DNA of 64,000 nucleotides from Planctomycetota bacterium (GTDB lineage: Bacteria > Planctomycetota > J058 > J103): contig BPJM01000003.1 in assembly GCA_026004615.1 (NCBI GenBank), forward strand, positions 248,001 through 312,000, in the 5' to 3' direction. The notes below the pieces were generated by a model. It did no database searches, was not told the DNA's origin, and worked only from the letters and a program-made list of their open reading frames with translations. A program made the translations under genes and the position numbers. This document shows, in pieces, positions 28,546 to 36,574 of this stretch. The stretch's first letter is position 1. The number at the start of each line of letters is the position of its first letter.

Positions 28546-28901
28546 GCGGGCCCTCCCGGCCGGGGTCGGTCCCCGGCGCGGCACCGGGACCGGGCGCACG
28601 CGGGCGCCGAGCAGGCCGGTCCCAGGCACCGCGCCCTCCCCGGGCACCGCAAATCCCGTTCGTCTGCGGCCCGCGCGCAGGCGCACCCCGGGCGTGGACA
28701 CAACGCTTGATCCGGGCCGTGGTTACTGATAGCGTCGGCAGGGGCCCCGGGCCGGGGCGGGCACCGGCGACCTCCGGGCTGCGACGCAAAAGCGTCCCTG
28801 CGGGACGATTCCGGCGCGCCAGGGGCTGCGCGCCGCTGGGAGACCGCGCCCACCCGGCGCGCGGCGCGGCCGGGCCCGGCTGCGGGCAGGAGGAGGTGGC
28901 G
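28546..28901. other. Divergent spacer between the ECF sigma and CPBP protease genes
   Basis: 356 nt. Translations in all frames are Arg/Pro/Ala-rich and look non-coding. I found no good promoter, although AT-rich bases at 28715-28735 (around ttactgatag) are the most likely place for one on either strand. Confidence 0.35.
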
Positions 28902-29600
28902 GTGGCGCGCGGCCGGCCAGCCGGAGCGGACGATCCGATCGGCGAGGTCCTCGCCGCCTGGGCGGCGGCGCTGGTGCTGTCCAGCGCGGCGTGGCTATGG
29001 CTGCCGCGCACCTGGGCGCAGCTGCTCGCCCCGGCGAGCTGGGCAGGGGTCGCACTGTCGGTGGCGCTGGTGTGGCACCGCGATCCGCGCCGCTTCGGGC
29101 TGGTGTGGCGGCGGCCGCTGCGGGGCCTGCTGGTGTGCGGCGCCTACGCGCTGGCGGTTCTGCCTTTGTTCGCGCTCGGGTGGTGGGTGTGGTTCGTCTG
29201 GCTCGGTGGGGCGAGCTGGCAGGCGCCACCGCCCGCGCTGTGGGGGGCCGCGTTCGTGCGCCACCTGCTGCTGGCGGGCCTGCCCGAGGAGCTGTTCTTC
29301 CGCGGCTATGCCCAGCAGCGGCTCGCCGACGGGCTGGGTCGGGCGCGCCGGCGCGTGCTGGGCGCGCCGCTGACGCCGGCGGTGGTGGCGGCGGCGGCGC
29401 TGTTCGCGCTCACCCACCTCGCCTTCACCAGCGAACCCCTGAGCGCTGCCGGCGCGGCGCGGCTGTTGACCTTCCTGCCAGGGCTGCTGTTCGGAGCGCT
29501 GCGCGAGCAGACCGGGGAGGTGTTCGCGCCGGCACTGCTGCACGCGCTGTGCAACGCGGTGCTCATCGGGCTGGAGAGCGGGCTCGGCTCCGCGGGCTGA
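28902..29600 (+). CDS. CPBP-family intramembrane metalloprotease
   Basis: 232 aa from the GTG at 28902 (AGGAGG 5 nt upstream; another GTG 6 nt earlier is possible). Six or so transmembrane helices. The three family motifs are complete: EELFFRGY (two Glu and the Arg), FALTHLAF (His) and HALCNAV (His and Asn). CPBP proteins (formerly Abi/CAAX) are glutamate-type intramembrane proteases used for prenyl-protein processing, bacteriocin immunity or release of membrane-held regulators. Lying between two ECF/anti-sigma loci it could take part in anti-sigma cleavage, but that is inference. It is transcribed apart from both. Confidence 0.85.
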   Translation: MARGRPAGADDPIGEVLAAWAAALVLSSAAWLWLPRTWAQLLAPASWAGVALSVALVWHRDPRRFGLVWRRPLRGLLVCGAYALAVLPLFALGWWVWFVWLGGASWQAPPPALWGAAFVRHLLLAGLPEELFFRGYAQQRLADGLGRARRRVLGAPLTPAVVAAAALFALTHLAFTSEPLSAAGAARLLTFLPGLLFGALREQTGEVFAPALLHALCNAVLIGLESGLGSAG

Positions 29601-29615
29601 GCCGCCCCCGGCCGC

Positions 29616-30677
29616 TCAGAAGTCGCCGCGCGGCGCCGGCTGCTCTGCGGGCGGTGCGGGCTGCTGCTCGGGTAGCGTGCGCTCCGGGGCGGCGGCCGGC
29701 GTGTGCGCGCGCAGCTGCTCGGCCTTGCCGGCGCGCACCACCCGCAGCGTGTGCTCTCCCGGCTCGCGCAGCGCGAGCAGGTCGTCGGGGTGCGCGACCG
29801 GGACCCCGTCGATATGGGTAACGATGTCCCACTGCCGCAGCCCCGCGCGCGCTCCCAGACCGTGCGGCTCGACCCTGGCGATTGCCACCCCGCCCTCGCC
29901 CTGGAGCCCCAGCTGCGCGCGCACCAGCGGACCCAGCGGTTCGGTCTTCAGACCGAGCGCGCCCTCCGGCGGCGCCTGCGCCTGCCCGCCGCGCTCGAAG
30001 ACCCACTGGCCATCCTTGAACCGGAAGGTCCAGAAGTCGCGGAACACCGGCGGCCGCTCGCCCCGCGTCTCGCGCAGCGCGCGCTCCAGCTCCGCAAACG
30101 CACGCTGCAGCTCCGGCGCCAGCAGATCGCGCAGCCGCCGCGAGGGCTCCAGCGGCCGGGCCGGCTCCGGCGCCAGGCGGCCGAGCTCGCGCTCGAGCTC
30201 GCGCAGCGCCTCGGCGAACAGCTCCCCGAACTCCGCGGGCCCATCGGGGCGCGGGGCGCGCTCGAGCTGCTCGCCCCGCCACGCGGGCTGAGGCTGCTCG
30301 GCGCCCGGGCGGGCGGCCGCGCGCGCGCGCACCGCCTTGAGCGCCTCGGCGGCGCGCCAGCGCACCTCCGGATCGGGGCTCTGGGCGGCGCGCTCCAGCG
30401 CCGGGATCGCCTCCGGCCCCGCCGCCGCGAGCGCGCGCGTCGCCTCCTCGCGCACATGGAAGTCCGCCGCTCCCAGATCGCGGATCCAGTCCTCGATGCT
30501 CCTGGCCGCGGCGCGGGCCGGCCGGTCCTCGCCGGCGCTCCCTTGCGCTGCGCGGTCGCCCGCCGCGGGGGCCGCCCCGCCCCCGCCGTCCGGGGCAGCC
30601 AGCGCGGCCGTCCCCGGTCCCAGCAGCGCCAGGATCACCGACCACCTCGCAAGCCGCGATGCAGCTCTACGCGCCAT
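29616..30677 (-). CDS. Exported HEAT-repeat/PDZ-domain protein
   Basis: 353 aa starting at the third of three in-frame ATGs (30677), which is best spaced from GGGAG. A signal peptide (SVILALLGPGTAALA) is followed by one or two HEAT repeats (about residues 50-110: FHVREEATRALAAAGPEAIPALERA, PDPEVRWRAAEAL), a charged helical middle (130-210) and a PDZ domain near residues 250-330 (VAIARVEPHGLGARAGLRQWDIVTHIDGVPV). It ends in a Pro/Gln-rich tail. PDZ domains bind C-terminal peptides or misfolded termini; here there is no protease domain. It is the last gene of the ECF operon, after the protease-dead HtrA-like protein, so I suggest it is a periplasmic scaffold of that pathway. Confidence 0.8.
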   Translation of the reverse strand: MARRAASRLARWSVILALLGPGTAALAAPDGGGGAAPAAGDRAAQGSAGEDRPARAAARSIEDWIRDLGAADFHVREEATRALAAAGPEAIPALERAAQSPDPEVRWRAAEALKAVRARAAARPGAEQPQPAWRGEQLERAPRPDGPAEFGELFAEALRELERELGRLAPEPARPLEPSRRLRDLLAPELQRAFAELERALRETRGERPPVFRDFWTFRFKDGQWVFERGGQAQAPPEGALGLKTEPLGPLVRAQLGLQGEGGVAIARVEPHGLGARAGLRQWDIVTHIDGVPVAHPDDLLALREPGEHTLRVVRAGKAEQLRAHTPAAAPERTLPEQQPAPPAEQPAPRGDF

Positions 30678-30798
30678 GCCCATCGCTCCCATCCTCGATC
30701 TCCGCCGGACCGCCCCACCGGAGTCGCACGGGGTCCGTCCTGCCACGCTTCGGTACGCCGCGCGACGGCCGGGCGTTGGCGTGCGCGCGGGCGCTGCC

Positions 30799-32136
30799 TC
30801 AGCGCGGCTCGAGCCGGATCTCGAGCCGCTGTCGCTCGCCCGCGCGCACCACCTCCAGCACCACGCGCTGGCCGGGCTGGCTCTCCGCGAGCAGGCGCTG
30901 CAGGTGGTGCACGTGCTCGATCGGGACCTCGCCGAAGCGCACCAGCACGTCGTGGGGCTGCACGCCGGCGCGCGCGGCCGGGCTGCCGGGCAGCACGCCG
31001 AGCACCAGCGCGCCGTGCTCCAGCTCCACCCCCAGGCGCGCGGCGACGGCGGCATCCACGCTCAGCACCTGCAGCCCCAGCCACGGCCGCGGCCGGGCGC
31101 TCTCGGCGCGCAGCCGCTCCACCACGTCCTCGACGCGCGCGATCGGCAGCGCGTAGCCGCTATGGCCCGCTCCGGCGGGCAGTGCCGCCGCCGCGTGGAG
31201 CAGCCGCGCCCAGCGCCGCGCATGCGCTGCGGCCGCCCCCTCCCCGCTCTCGGCGGGTGCGGGCGCGCGCTCGCCGCCCGGTTGTGGCGCCGGCTCCGGC
31301 TCGATGGCGGCGGCGAGCAACCGCTCGAGCAGCTGCGCCAGCTCCAGCCGCTGGCGCTCGGACCACAGCGCCGGGCCGGCACTGCCGAGCGCTCCGCCCA
31401 CAACCCCGACCACCTCGCCCCGCACGTTGACCAGCGGCCCGCCCGGATCGCCCGGGTGCACCGGGGTGGTGACCTGGATCAGCCCCTCCAGGCGCCGCCC
31501 CTGGTGCGCGAGCGTCCGCTCCAGCGCCGCGACGTTGCCGAGCGCCACCGAGCCGCCCTGGCCGTAGGCGTTGCCGAAGGCCAGCACCAGGCTGCCGGGG
31601 CGGAGCGGCGCCGGCGTGGCGGCGCGCGCCAGCGGCACGAACTCCTGTCCAGCCGCCGCGGGCTCCACGCGCAGCAGCGCGATGGCGGTCGGCGGATCGG
31701 TGCCGAGCAGCCGGGCGGGCAGCGTGCGGCCGCCCAGCCGGACCTCGATCGCCTCCGCGCTGGCGAACGCGCGGCCCAGGCTCACCACCAGGCCGTCCGC
31801 GCTCCACACGAAGCCGCTGAGCACGACCGTGTCGCGCCGCGGCACGAGCGGATCCACCGCGACCAGGCGCCGCACGCTCACCTGGACCACCGAGGGTGCG
31901 ACCCGCGCGACCAGCCGCTGGACGGCGCATTCCAGCGCGAGCAGGGCGTCGGTGTCGGCCGGCGCCCCGCCGGACTCGCCGGCCGCCCCGTCCCGCTCGC
32001 CGGCGAGAGCGGCTGCCGCCGGCGCTGGCGCACCGGCGCCGCGCTGCTGCTCGGCGTGGCCCCGGGGCGCTGCCGCGAGCAGCGCGCCCAGCGCTGCCAG
32101 CAGCGCCGCGGCCCGCCTGCTCCAGCTCGTGCGCAC
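30799..32136 (-). CDS. HtrA/DegP-like trypsin-fold PDZ protein lacking the catalytic triad
   Basis: 445 aa from the GTG at 32136 with GGGGAGG 8 nt upstream; signal peptide ending around residue 28 (PRGHA). The trypsin fold is clear at about 72-250 (APSVVQVSV, SGFVWSADGLVVS, PLRPGSLVLAFGNAYG, PVHPGDPGGPLVNVRGEVVGVVGG), and a PDZ domain ends the protein (LGVELEHGALVLGVLPGSPAARAGVQPHDVLVRFGEVPI). Relative to HtrA, the His of 'TNxHVV' is gone (SLGRAF near 119), the Asp of 'DxxTDLAVL' is Ala (TAIALL, about 151), and the nucleophile Ser in GNSGGPL is Pro (GDPGGPL, about 231). It cannot be a serine protease of the normal kind. Losing all three while keeping the fold suggests selection for binding, for example peptide sensing. 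Confidence 0.85.
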   Translation of the reverse strand: MRTSWSRRAAALLAALGALLAAAPRGHAEQQRGAGAPAPAAAALAGERDGAAGESGGAPADTDALLALECAVQRLVARVAPSVVQVSVRRLVAVDPLVPRRDTVVLSGFVWSADGLVVSLGRAFASAEAIEVRLGGRTLPARLLGTDPPTAIALLRVEPAAAGQEFVPLARAATPAPLRPGSLVLAFGNAYGQGGSVALGNVAALERTLAHQGRRLEGLIQVTTPVHPGDPGGPLVNVRGEVVGVVGGALGSAGPALWSERQRLELAQLLERLLAAAIEPEPAPQPGGERAPAPAESGEGAAAAHARRWARLLHAAAALPAGAGHSGYALPIARVEDVVERLRAESARPRPWLGLQVLSVDAAVAARLGVELEHGALVLGVLPGSPAARAGVQPHDVLVRFGEVPIEHVHHLQRLLAESQPGQRVVLEVVRAGERQRLEIRLEPR

Positions 32137-32324
32137 CGCTCGCACCTCCCCGTCTGTGCCGCTGCCTTCTGCCGGCGCACCGAAGCCAGGCCGGTCCGCT
32201 CGCCGTCCCGATGCCGGAGCGCGGCGCGCGCCGGCCCGGACGGTCCCGGCCGGGCTCGCCTCCGCCGGCTGCTGCCGCATGGCAGGCGCGCGGCCCCGCA
32301 CCGAGCTCCGGTGCGCCGGCGGTG

Positions 32325-32972
32325 CTAGAACGAGAGCACCTCGCGCTCCGGCTCCTCGGGGGCGCGCCAGCCATCGAGCGGGTACAGGCGTGCGGGCGCG
32401 CCCAGCGCGCCCTCGGCCGGCTCCGGCTCGAGCCCCGGGCCGCCCACGCGCAGCAGCCCGGTCGGATCGGCGATGCGGCCGCCCGCGGCGGCGGGCAGCA
32501 GGGCCTCGCGCGGGCTCAGCGCGCGCAAGCCCTCTGCCGCCGGCCCGCCGCGCCGCTCGCCCCCGCCCTCCCCGGGACCGTACAGCGCGAAGGCGAGCAG
32601 GACCGCGGCCGCCGCCGCCCCCAGCCGCAGCACCAGTGCGAGGCGGCGCTGGCCCCAGCCCGCCCGGGGCTCCAGCCCGGGCCCGGCCCGCTCCGCTCCG
32701 GGCGGTGCCTCGCCCAGCCGGCGGGCGAGGCCACGCCAGAACGCCTCGGCGTCCGCCACCGCCGCCGGCAGCGCCTGCTCGCGCGCGCTGTCCGCCCGCA
32801 GCACCGCCAGCCGCTCACGGTCGCGGCGCAGCGCGTCCTCGTACGCCGCACACCGCGCGCAGCCGAGCAGGTGCGCCTCGGTCGGCCCGAGCATCGCCTG
32901 CGGCAGATCGTCGCCGACGTACAGCGGCAACAGCCGCTGCACCGTCCTACAGCTCAGCGTCGCCCTGTCCAT
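32325..32972 (-). CDS. Zinc-finger anti-sigma factor, single-pass membrane
   Basis: 215 aa. The anti-sigma zinc finger spans about residues 8-42: Cys8, then HLLGCARC giving the His-x3-Cys-x2-Cys pattern. A charged linker leads to one transmembrane helix (LALVLRLGAAAAAVLLAFALYG, about 110-132) and a roughly 80-residue periplasmic tail without known domain. The start overlaps the end of the ECF sigma gene by 26 nt, the usual coupling of sigma and its inhibitor. It should hold the sigma factor at the inner membrane until its periplasmic tail is cleaved or bound. Confidence 0.8.
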   Translation of the reverse strand: MDRATLSCRTVQRLLPLYVGDDLPQAMLGPTEAHLLGCARCAAYEDALRRDRERLAVLRADSAREQALPAAVADAEAFWRGLARRLGEAPPGAERAGPGLEPRAGWGQRRLALVLRLGAAAAAVLLAFALYGPGEGGGERRGGPAAEGLRALSPREALLPAAAGGRIADPTGLLRVGGPGLEPEPAEGALGAPARLYPLDGWRAPEEPEREVLSF

Positions 32973-33711
32973 CTCGCTCTTGCTCGCCCTGTAGCTGCTG
33001 CTGGCCGGCGGCCTCGCCCCCGTCCCCGTAGAGCTTCTCCCACTGCTCGCGGAACAGCGCGCGCGCGCGGTGCAACCGCCAGCGCACGGTGGCGTGGGTG
33101 GAGTCCACCATGTCCGCCACCTCCTTGGCCGTGAAGCCCTCCAGCTCGCGCAGCACCATCACCTGCCGGTACGCGGGCGGCAGCCGGTCCAGCACGCGGC
33201 GCACCCGCTCCGCCAGCTCGCGCTGCTCCAGCCGCGCGTGCACCGGCAGGCTGCCGCCGTCCATCTCGCCCAGCTCGTCGAACGACACGTTGCGGCGCGC
33301 GCCGCGCTTGCGCAGGTAATCGACGGCGAGGTTGCTGACGATCCGGTACAGCCAGGTATAGAACCGGTAGCGCGGATCGAATCGCTTGAGCGAGCGATAC
33401 ACGCGGACGAACGCCTCCTGGGCGATGTCGACCGCGTCCTGTTCGTCGCCGACCATGTGGTAGGCGACCCAGTAGACCCGCTTGCGGTAGCGCTCCACGA
33501 GCGCGCGGAAGGCTGCCTCGTTGCCGCGCTTCGCCTGGGCGATCAGTTCGTTCTCGGCGGTGTGCTCGGCGGACACCTCGCTCTCGCCTGCGGTGGCGCC
33601 CACCCCCGCCATGCGGGCGCGGTCCGACCGGGGCCGCGAGCGCAGCGCCCTCGCCGGCGCCGGCAGCGCGGCCGATCGCTCCAGCCGCAGGGGTGAGGTC
33701 AGTGCCGTCAC
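32947..33711 (-). CDS. ECF-family RNA polymerase sigma factor (RpoE-like)
   Basis: 254 aa from a GTG at 33711 (GGGGAGG 9 nt upstream). Region 2 is canonical (ELIAQAKRGNEAAFRALVERYRKRVYWVAYHMVGDEQDAVDIAQEAFVRVYRSL) with the -10-reading FYTWLYRIVSNLAVDYLRKR, and region 4 reads LPPAYRQVMVLRELEGFTAKEVADMVDSTHATVRWRLHRARALFRE. About 50 residues before region 2 are disordered. The C-terminus is Gln/Glu-rich and overlaps the anti-sigma gene. It is second in a five-gene operon whose other products are envelope proteins, so envelope stress is the likely signal. No matching promoter motif could be identified without its regulon. Confidence 0.9.
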   Translation of the reverse strand: MTALTSPLRLERSAALPAPARALRSRPRSDRARMAGVGATAGESEVSAEHTAENELIAQAKRGNEAAFRALVERYRKRVYWVAYHMVGDEQDAVDIAQEAFVRVYRSLKRFDPRYRFYTWLYRIVSNLAVDYLRKRGARRNVSFDELGEMDGGSLPVHARLEQRELAERVRRVLDRLPPAYRQVMVLRELEGFTAKEVADMVDSTHATVRWRLHRARALFREQWEKLYGDGGEAAGQQQLQGEQERDGQGDAEL

Positions 33712-33770
33712 GCCATCCTACCTCCCCGCGTCCCCTCCGGCGAGCCCCCGCTCCGGGGCCGCCCTCGGGG

Positions 33771-34799
33771 CTAGTACTCGCCCGGCTCGCCCGAGGGGCG
33801 CGGGCGCGACTCGCCCTCCGGCCGCGCGGTGCCGGCGCCCGCGGCGGGCTGGGACGGCGTGGCGGCGCGGCGGGCCTCGCCGCGCCGGCGCAGCTGCTCC
33901 AGCAGCCGCTCGAGCTCCGGGTCCTCCTTGGCCCGCTCCTCGAGCAGCCGCTCCGCCTCCTCGCGCAGCCGCTCGAGCACCCGCGCGGTGCGCTCGCTCT
34001 GCGCAAGCGCCCGCAGCCGCGCCCGCCAGCGCTGCCCGCTCAGCTCGCGCCCCAGCCGGCGGTCCAGCTCGCGCACCAGGCGCAGCCGCCGCTCGACCGC
34101 CTCCCGGGGCAGCTCGAAGCCCTCGACGAGCACCTCGGCCAGCCGGTCGTACAGCTGCTCGCGCTCGCGCTCGCGCGCCCGCTCCGCCTCCGTGAGCGCC
34201 TGCTCGTCCTGGGCGTTGAGTGCCGCGAGCAGCTCGGCGACCAACGTCTCCAGCTGGGGCGGCACGCCCTGCTCGAGCGGCGACTCGCCGCGCTCCAGCC
34301 GCTGCTGCATGCGCTGGAGCAGCTCGGCCCCGCCGTTCGCCAGGAACCTCTGGATCGCCAGCACGAACGGGCGCAGCTGCACGTCCTTGCGCAGCACCAG
34401 CCGGCCATGCGGCCCCGGCTCGGCGACGATCTCGAGCGCGATCTCCAGCGGGGCCCCGGGCACGCCCTCCAGTCCACTGTCCTCGCGCAAGACCACCCGG
34501 CCGCGCTCGGCGTCCCAGCGCGCGAGCTGGTTGAGCTGCGCCTCCAGCTGCAGGCGCAGCAGCATCTCCTCGGCCTCGGCGCGCCGGCGTGCCTCGGCGG
34601 CCCGCCGCTCGGCCTCCGGGTCGGCCTGCGTGCGGCCGGTCCCGCCACTTTGCTCCCCGGGGGCCGCCGGTGGGGCGGCGCGCGCCACGACGGGCAGCGC
34701 CGTCACCGCGCCCAAGAGCACCACCCCCAGCGCCACCGCGGCCGAGCCGGGCCCGCGGGCCCACGCGCCGCGCCTGCTGCCCTGCCTGTCTCGCCTCAC
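33771..34799 (-). CDS. Exported charged coiled-coil protein, first gene of the ECF operon
   Basis: 342 aa from the GTG at 34799 with GGAGGA 7 nt upstream. A signal peptide (VALGVVLLGAVTALPVVARA) leads to a mature protein that is mostly helical and highly charged. A short beta part near residues 95-145 (GRVVLREDSGLEGVPGAPLEIALEIV... GRLVLRKDVQL) is followed by helices that look like a coiled-coil hairpin (200-320, 'ERAREREREQLYDRLAEVLVEGFEL' and 'RVLERLREEAERLLEERAKEDPELERLLEQL'). It resembles small periplasmic chaperones or Spy-like sensors in composition but no family motif is seen. It ends 59 nt before the sigma gene. Confidence 0.75.
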   Translation of the reverse strand: MRRDRQGSRRGAWARGPGSAAVALGVVLLGAVTALPVVARAAPPAAPGEQSGGTGRTQADPEAERRAAEARRRAEAEEMLLRLQLEAQLNQLARWDAERGRVVLREDSGLEGVPGAPLEIALEIVAEPGPHGRLVLRKDVQLRPFVLAIQRFLANGGAELLQRMQQRLERGESPLEQGVPPQLETLVAELLAALNAQDEQALTEAERAREREREQLYDRLAEVLVEGFELPREAVERRLRLVRELDRRLGRELSGQRWRARLRALAQSERTARVLERLREEAERLLEERAKEDPELERLLEQLRRRGEARRAATPSQPAAGAGTARPEGESRPRPSGEPGEY

Positions 34800-34933
34800 C
34801 TGTGCGTCCTCCGCGCGCCGGCGCCCCGCCCTGCAGGTCGAGCGCGCGCCGCTGGCCGCTGCCACGGGGCAGGGGCAAGGGGCGCCGCTCGCCTCGGGGC
34901 GACGCCCGGTGATACGCCGCGGCGGGGGCCGCT

Positions 34934-34961
34934 GTTGGCCGTTGCGCGCGGTGCGGTATGA
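34934..34961 (+). promoter_or_regulatory. Promoter for the patatin-methyltransferase operon
   Basis: TTGGCC (34934-34939), a 16-nt spacer and TATGAT (34956-34961). The start site near 34968 gives a leader of about 60 nt including GGGAGGA before the ATG at 35029. Confidence 0.55.
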
Positions 34962-35028
34962 TGGGGCGCGCCAGCGGGATGGCCTGCGCGCCCAGGCAGC
35001 ACCCAGCACCGGGAGGACACAGCCAGCG

Positions 35029-36540
35029 ATGAGCGGGACGGAGGCGGCAGCGGCCGAACGCGTGCTGATCCTGGGCGAGCACGAACGCCACACCGCCGAG
35101 GCGCGCGCGCGGCTCGCCGCCTTCATGGAGCAGAGCGGCCGGCCGCTGGAGATCTGGAGTGTGGGCGGGCTGCAGGCGGCGCTGCCGCTCTTGGACAGCT
35201 ACCTCGATCTGATCGTGCTGGCGTATCCGGAGCAGCCCGCCGCCCATGCGCTGCCGGCGATCCAGAGCCTGCGGCAGCGCTACGGCGGCCGCATCCTGCT
35301 GGTCAACGACGACCCGGCGGTCGACTCGTGCACCTGGGGCCGGCGCCACCAGATCGACGTGCACCTGCGCTCGCTGGATGAGCTGCCCGAGGCGCTGGCG
35401 CGGCTGTTGTTGCGCGAGCGGCGGCGCGGTCGCACGGCGCTGGTGCTGGCGGGGGGCGGCATCCTGGGCGGCTTCAACGAGGCCGGCAGTCTGAAGGCGT
35501 TGTACGACTTCGGGATCCGCGACTTCGACATGTACATCGGCATCTCGGCGGGCTCGGTGGTGGCGGCATGCGCCGCCAACGGCGCGACGCCGGAGGAGCT
35601 CTTGGAGCACAAGGCGCTGGGGCTCTTGGATTTCTACTGGCCCAACCTGCGCGAGGCGGGCCAGCGGCTCGTCTCCTTCCTGCCGGCGGCGGTACGGCGG
35701 GGCGCGGAGTATCTGACGCTGGAGCACCGCGACGCGCTGTTTTTGCTCTCCAGCCTGTTCACCGCCTCGGCGTTCCTGTCCAACCGCCGCATCGCGGACA
35801 AGCTGCGGCGGGTGTTCCGGCTCAAGGGCGGCACCAACAGCTTCCGCACCCTGCGCGAGCGCGGGCGGCGGCTGTATGTGATGGCGGTCGACCTCGACGC
35901 GGCGAGCACGCGGGTGTTCGGCGAGGACGGCGACCTCGATGTCCCGATCGACCAGGCGGTGGCCGCCTCGTGTGCGCTGCCGCTCGCCTACGCGCCGGTG
36001 CGGGTCGACGGCCGCGACTACATCGACGGGGCGGTGGCCCGCACCGCGGGCCTGGATGTGGCGGTCGACAACGGCGCCGATCTGATCGTCTGCATCAATC
36101 CGCTGGTGCCGTACACCGGTGGGGAAGCGGGCACGATCAAGGGCCTGGGGATGCTCGGGGTGCTGGAGCAGTCCTACCGCACGATCCTGCAGCAGCGGCT
36201 GCACCAGACGATCGAGTACTACCGCCACACCCGGCCGGACGTCGCCATCATCCTGATCGAGCCCGACCCCACCGACGCGACCATGTTCCACAACCCGCTG
36301 AACGCGGTCGAGGCCCTGATCACGCTGGCGGCGCTGCACGGATTCAAGTCGACCCGGCGCACGATCGAGGCGCGTTTCGACTTCATCCGGCGCGCCTTCC
36401 AGAACCACGGCCGGCCCATCACGCGCGAGGTGGTGGACGAGGAGTTCGAAGTCATGGTGGACCGCGACTTCTCGCTCGAGGTCATCGAGCGCGTGCTGCA
36501 GCGCAACCGGCCGCCGGTCGAGCACCACGTGTTCGAGTAG
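35029..36540 (+). CDS. Patatin-like phospholipase with N-terminal pseudo-receiver domain
   Basis: 503 aa. Residues 10-125 read like a response-regulator receiver fold (RVLILGEHERHTAEARARLAAF, DLIVLAYPEQPA, GGRILLVNDDPAV) but the phospho-accepting Asp at the end of strand 3 is Ala65, so it is not phosphorylated in the usual way. The patatin domain starts at about 133: oxyanion loop GGGILGG (142-148), nucleophile elbow GISAG with Ser173, and the Asp333-Gly334 of the catalytic dyad (YIDGAVAR). The dyad is complete, so acyl hydrolase activity on phospholipids is expected. About 100 extra C-terminal residues follow the core. No membrane segment is seen. It is followed after 34 nt by a methyltransferase gene in the same operon. 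Confidence 0.85.
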   Translation: MSGTEAAAAERVLILGEHERHTAEARARLAAFMEQSGRPLEIWSVGGLQAALPLLDSYLDLIVLAYPEQPAAHALPAIQSLRQRYGGRILLVNDDPAVDSCTWGRRHQIDVHLRSLDELPEALARLLLRERRRGRTALVLAGGGILGGFNEAGSLKALYDFGIRDFDMYIGISAGSVVAACAANGATPEELLEHKALGLLDFYWPNLREAGQRLVSFLPAAVRRGAEYLTLEHRDALFLLSSLFTASAFLSNRRIADKLRRVFRLKGGTNSFRTLRERGRRLYVMAVDLDAASTRVFGEDGDLDVPIDQAVAASCALPLAYAPVRVDGRDYIDGAVARTAGLDVAVDNGADLIVCINPLVPYTGGEAGTIKGLGMLGVLEQSYRTILQQRLHQTIEYYRHTRPDVAIILIEPDPTDATMFHNPLNAVEALITLAALHGFKSTRRTIEARFDFIRRAFQNHGRPITREVVDEEFEVMVDRDFSLEVIERVLQRNRPPVEHHVFE

Positions 36541-36574
36541 CGCCGGGCGGGGACCGCACGCCGGGAGAGCAGGG

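Noticed and set aside
33070-33696. Plus-strand frame opposite the ECF sigma gene
   Set aside because: His/Gln/Arg-rich antisense shadow of a certain gene.
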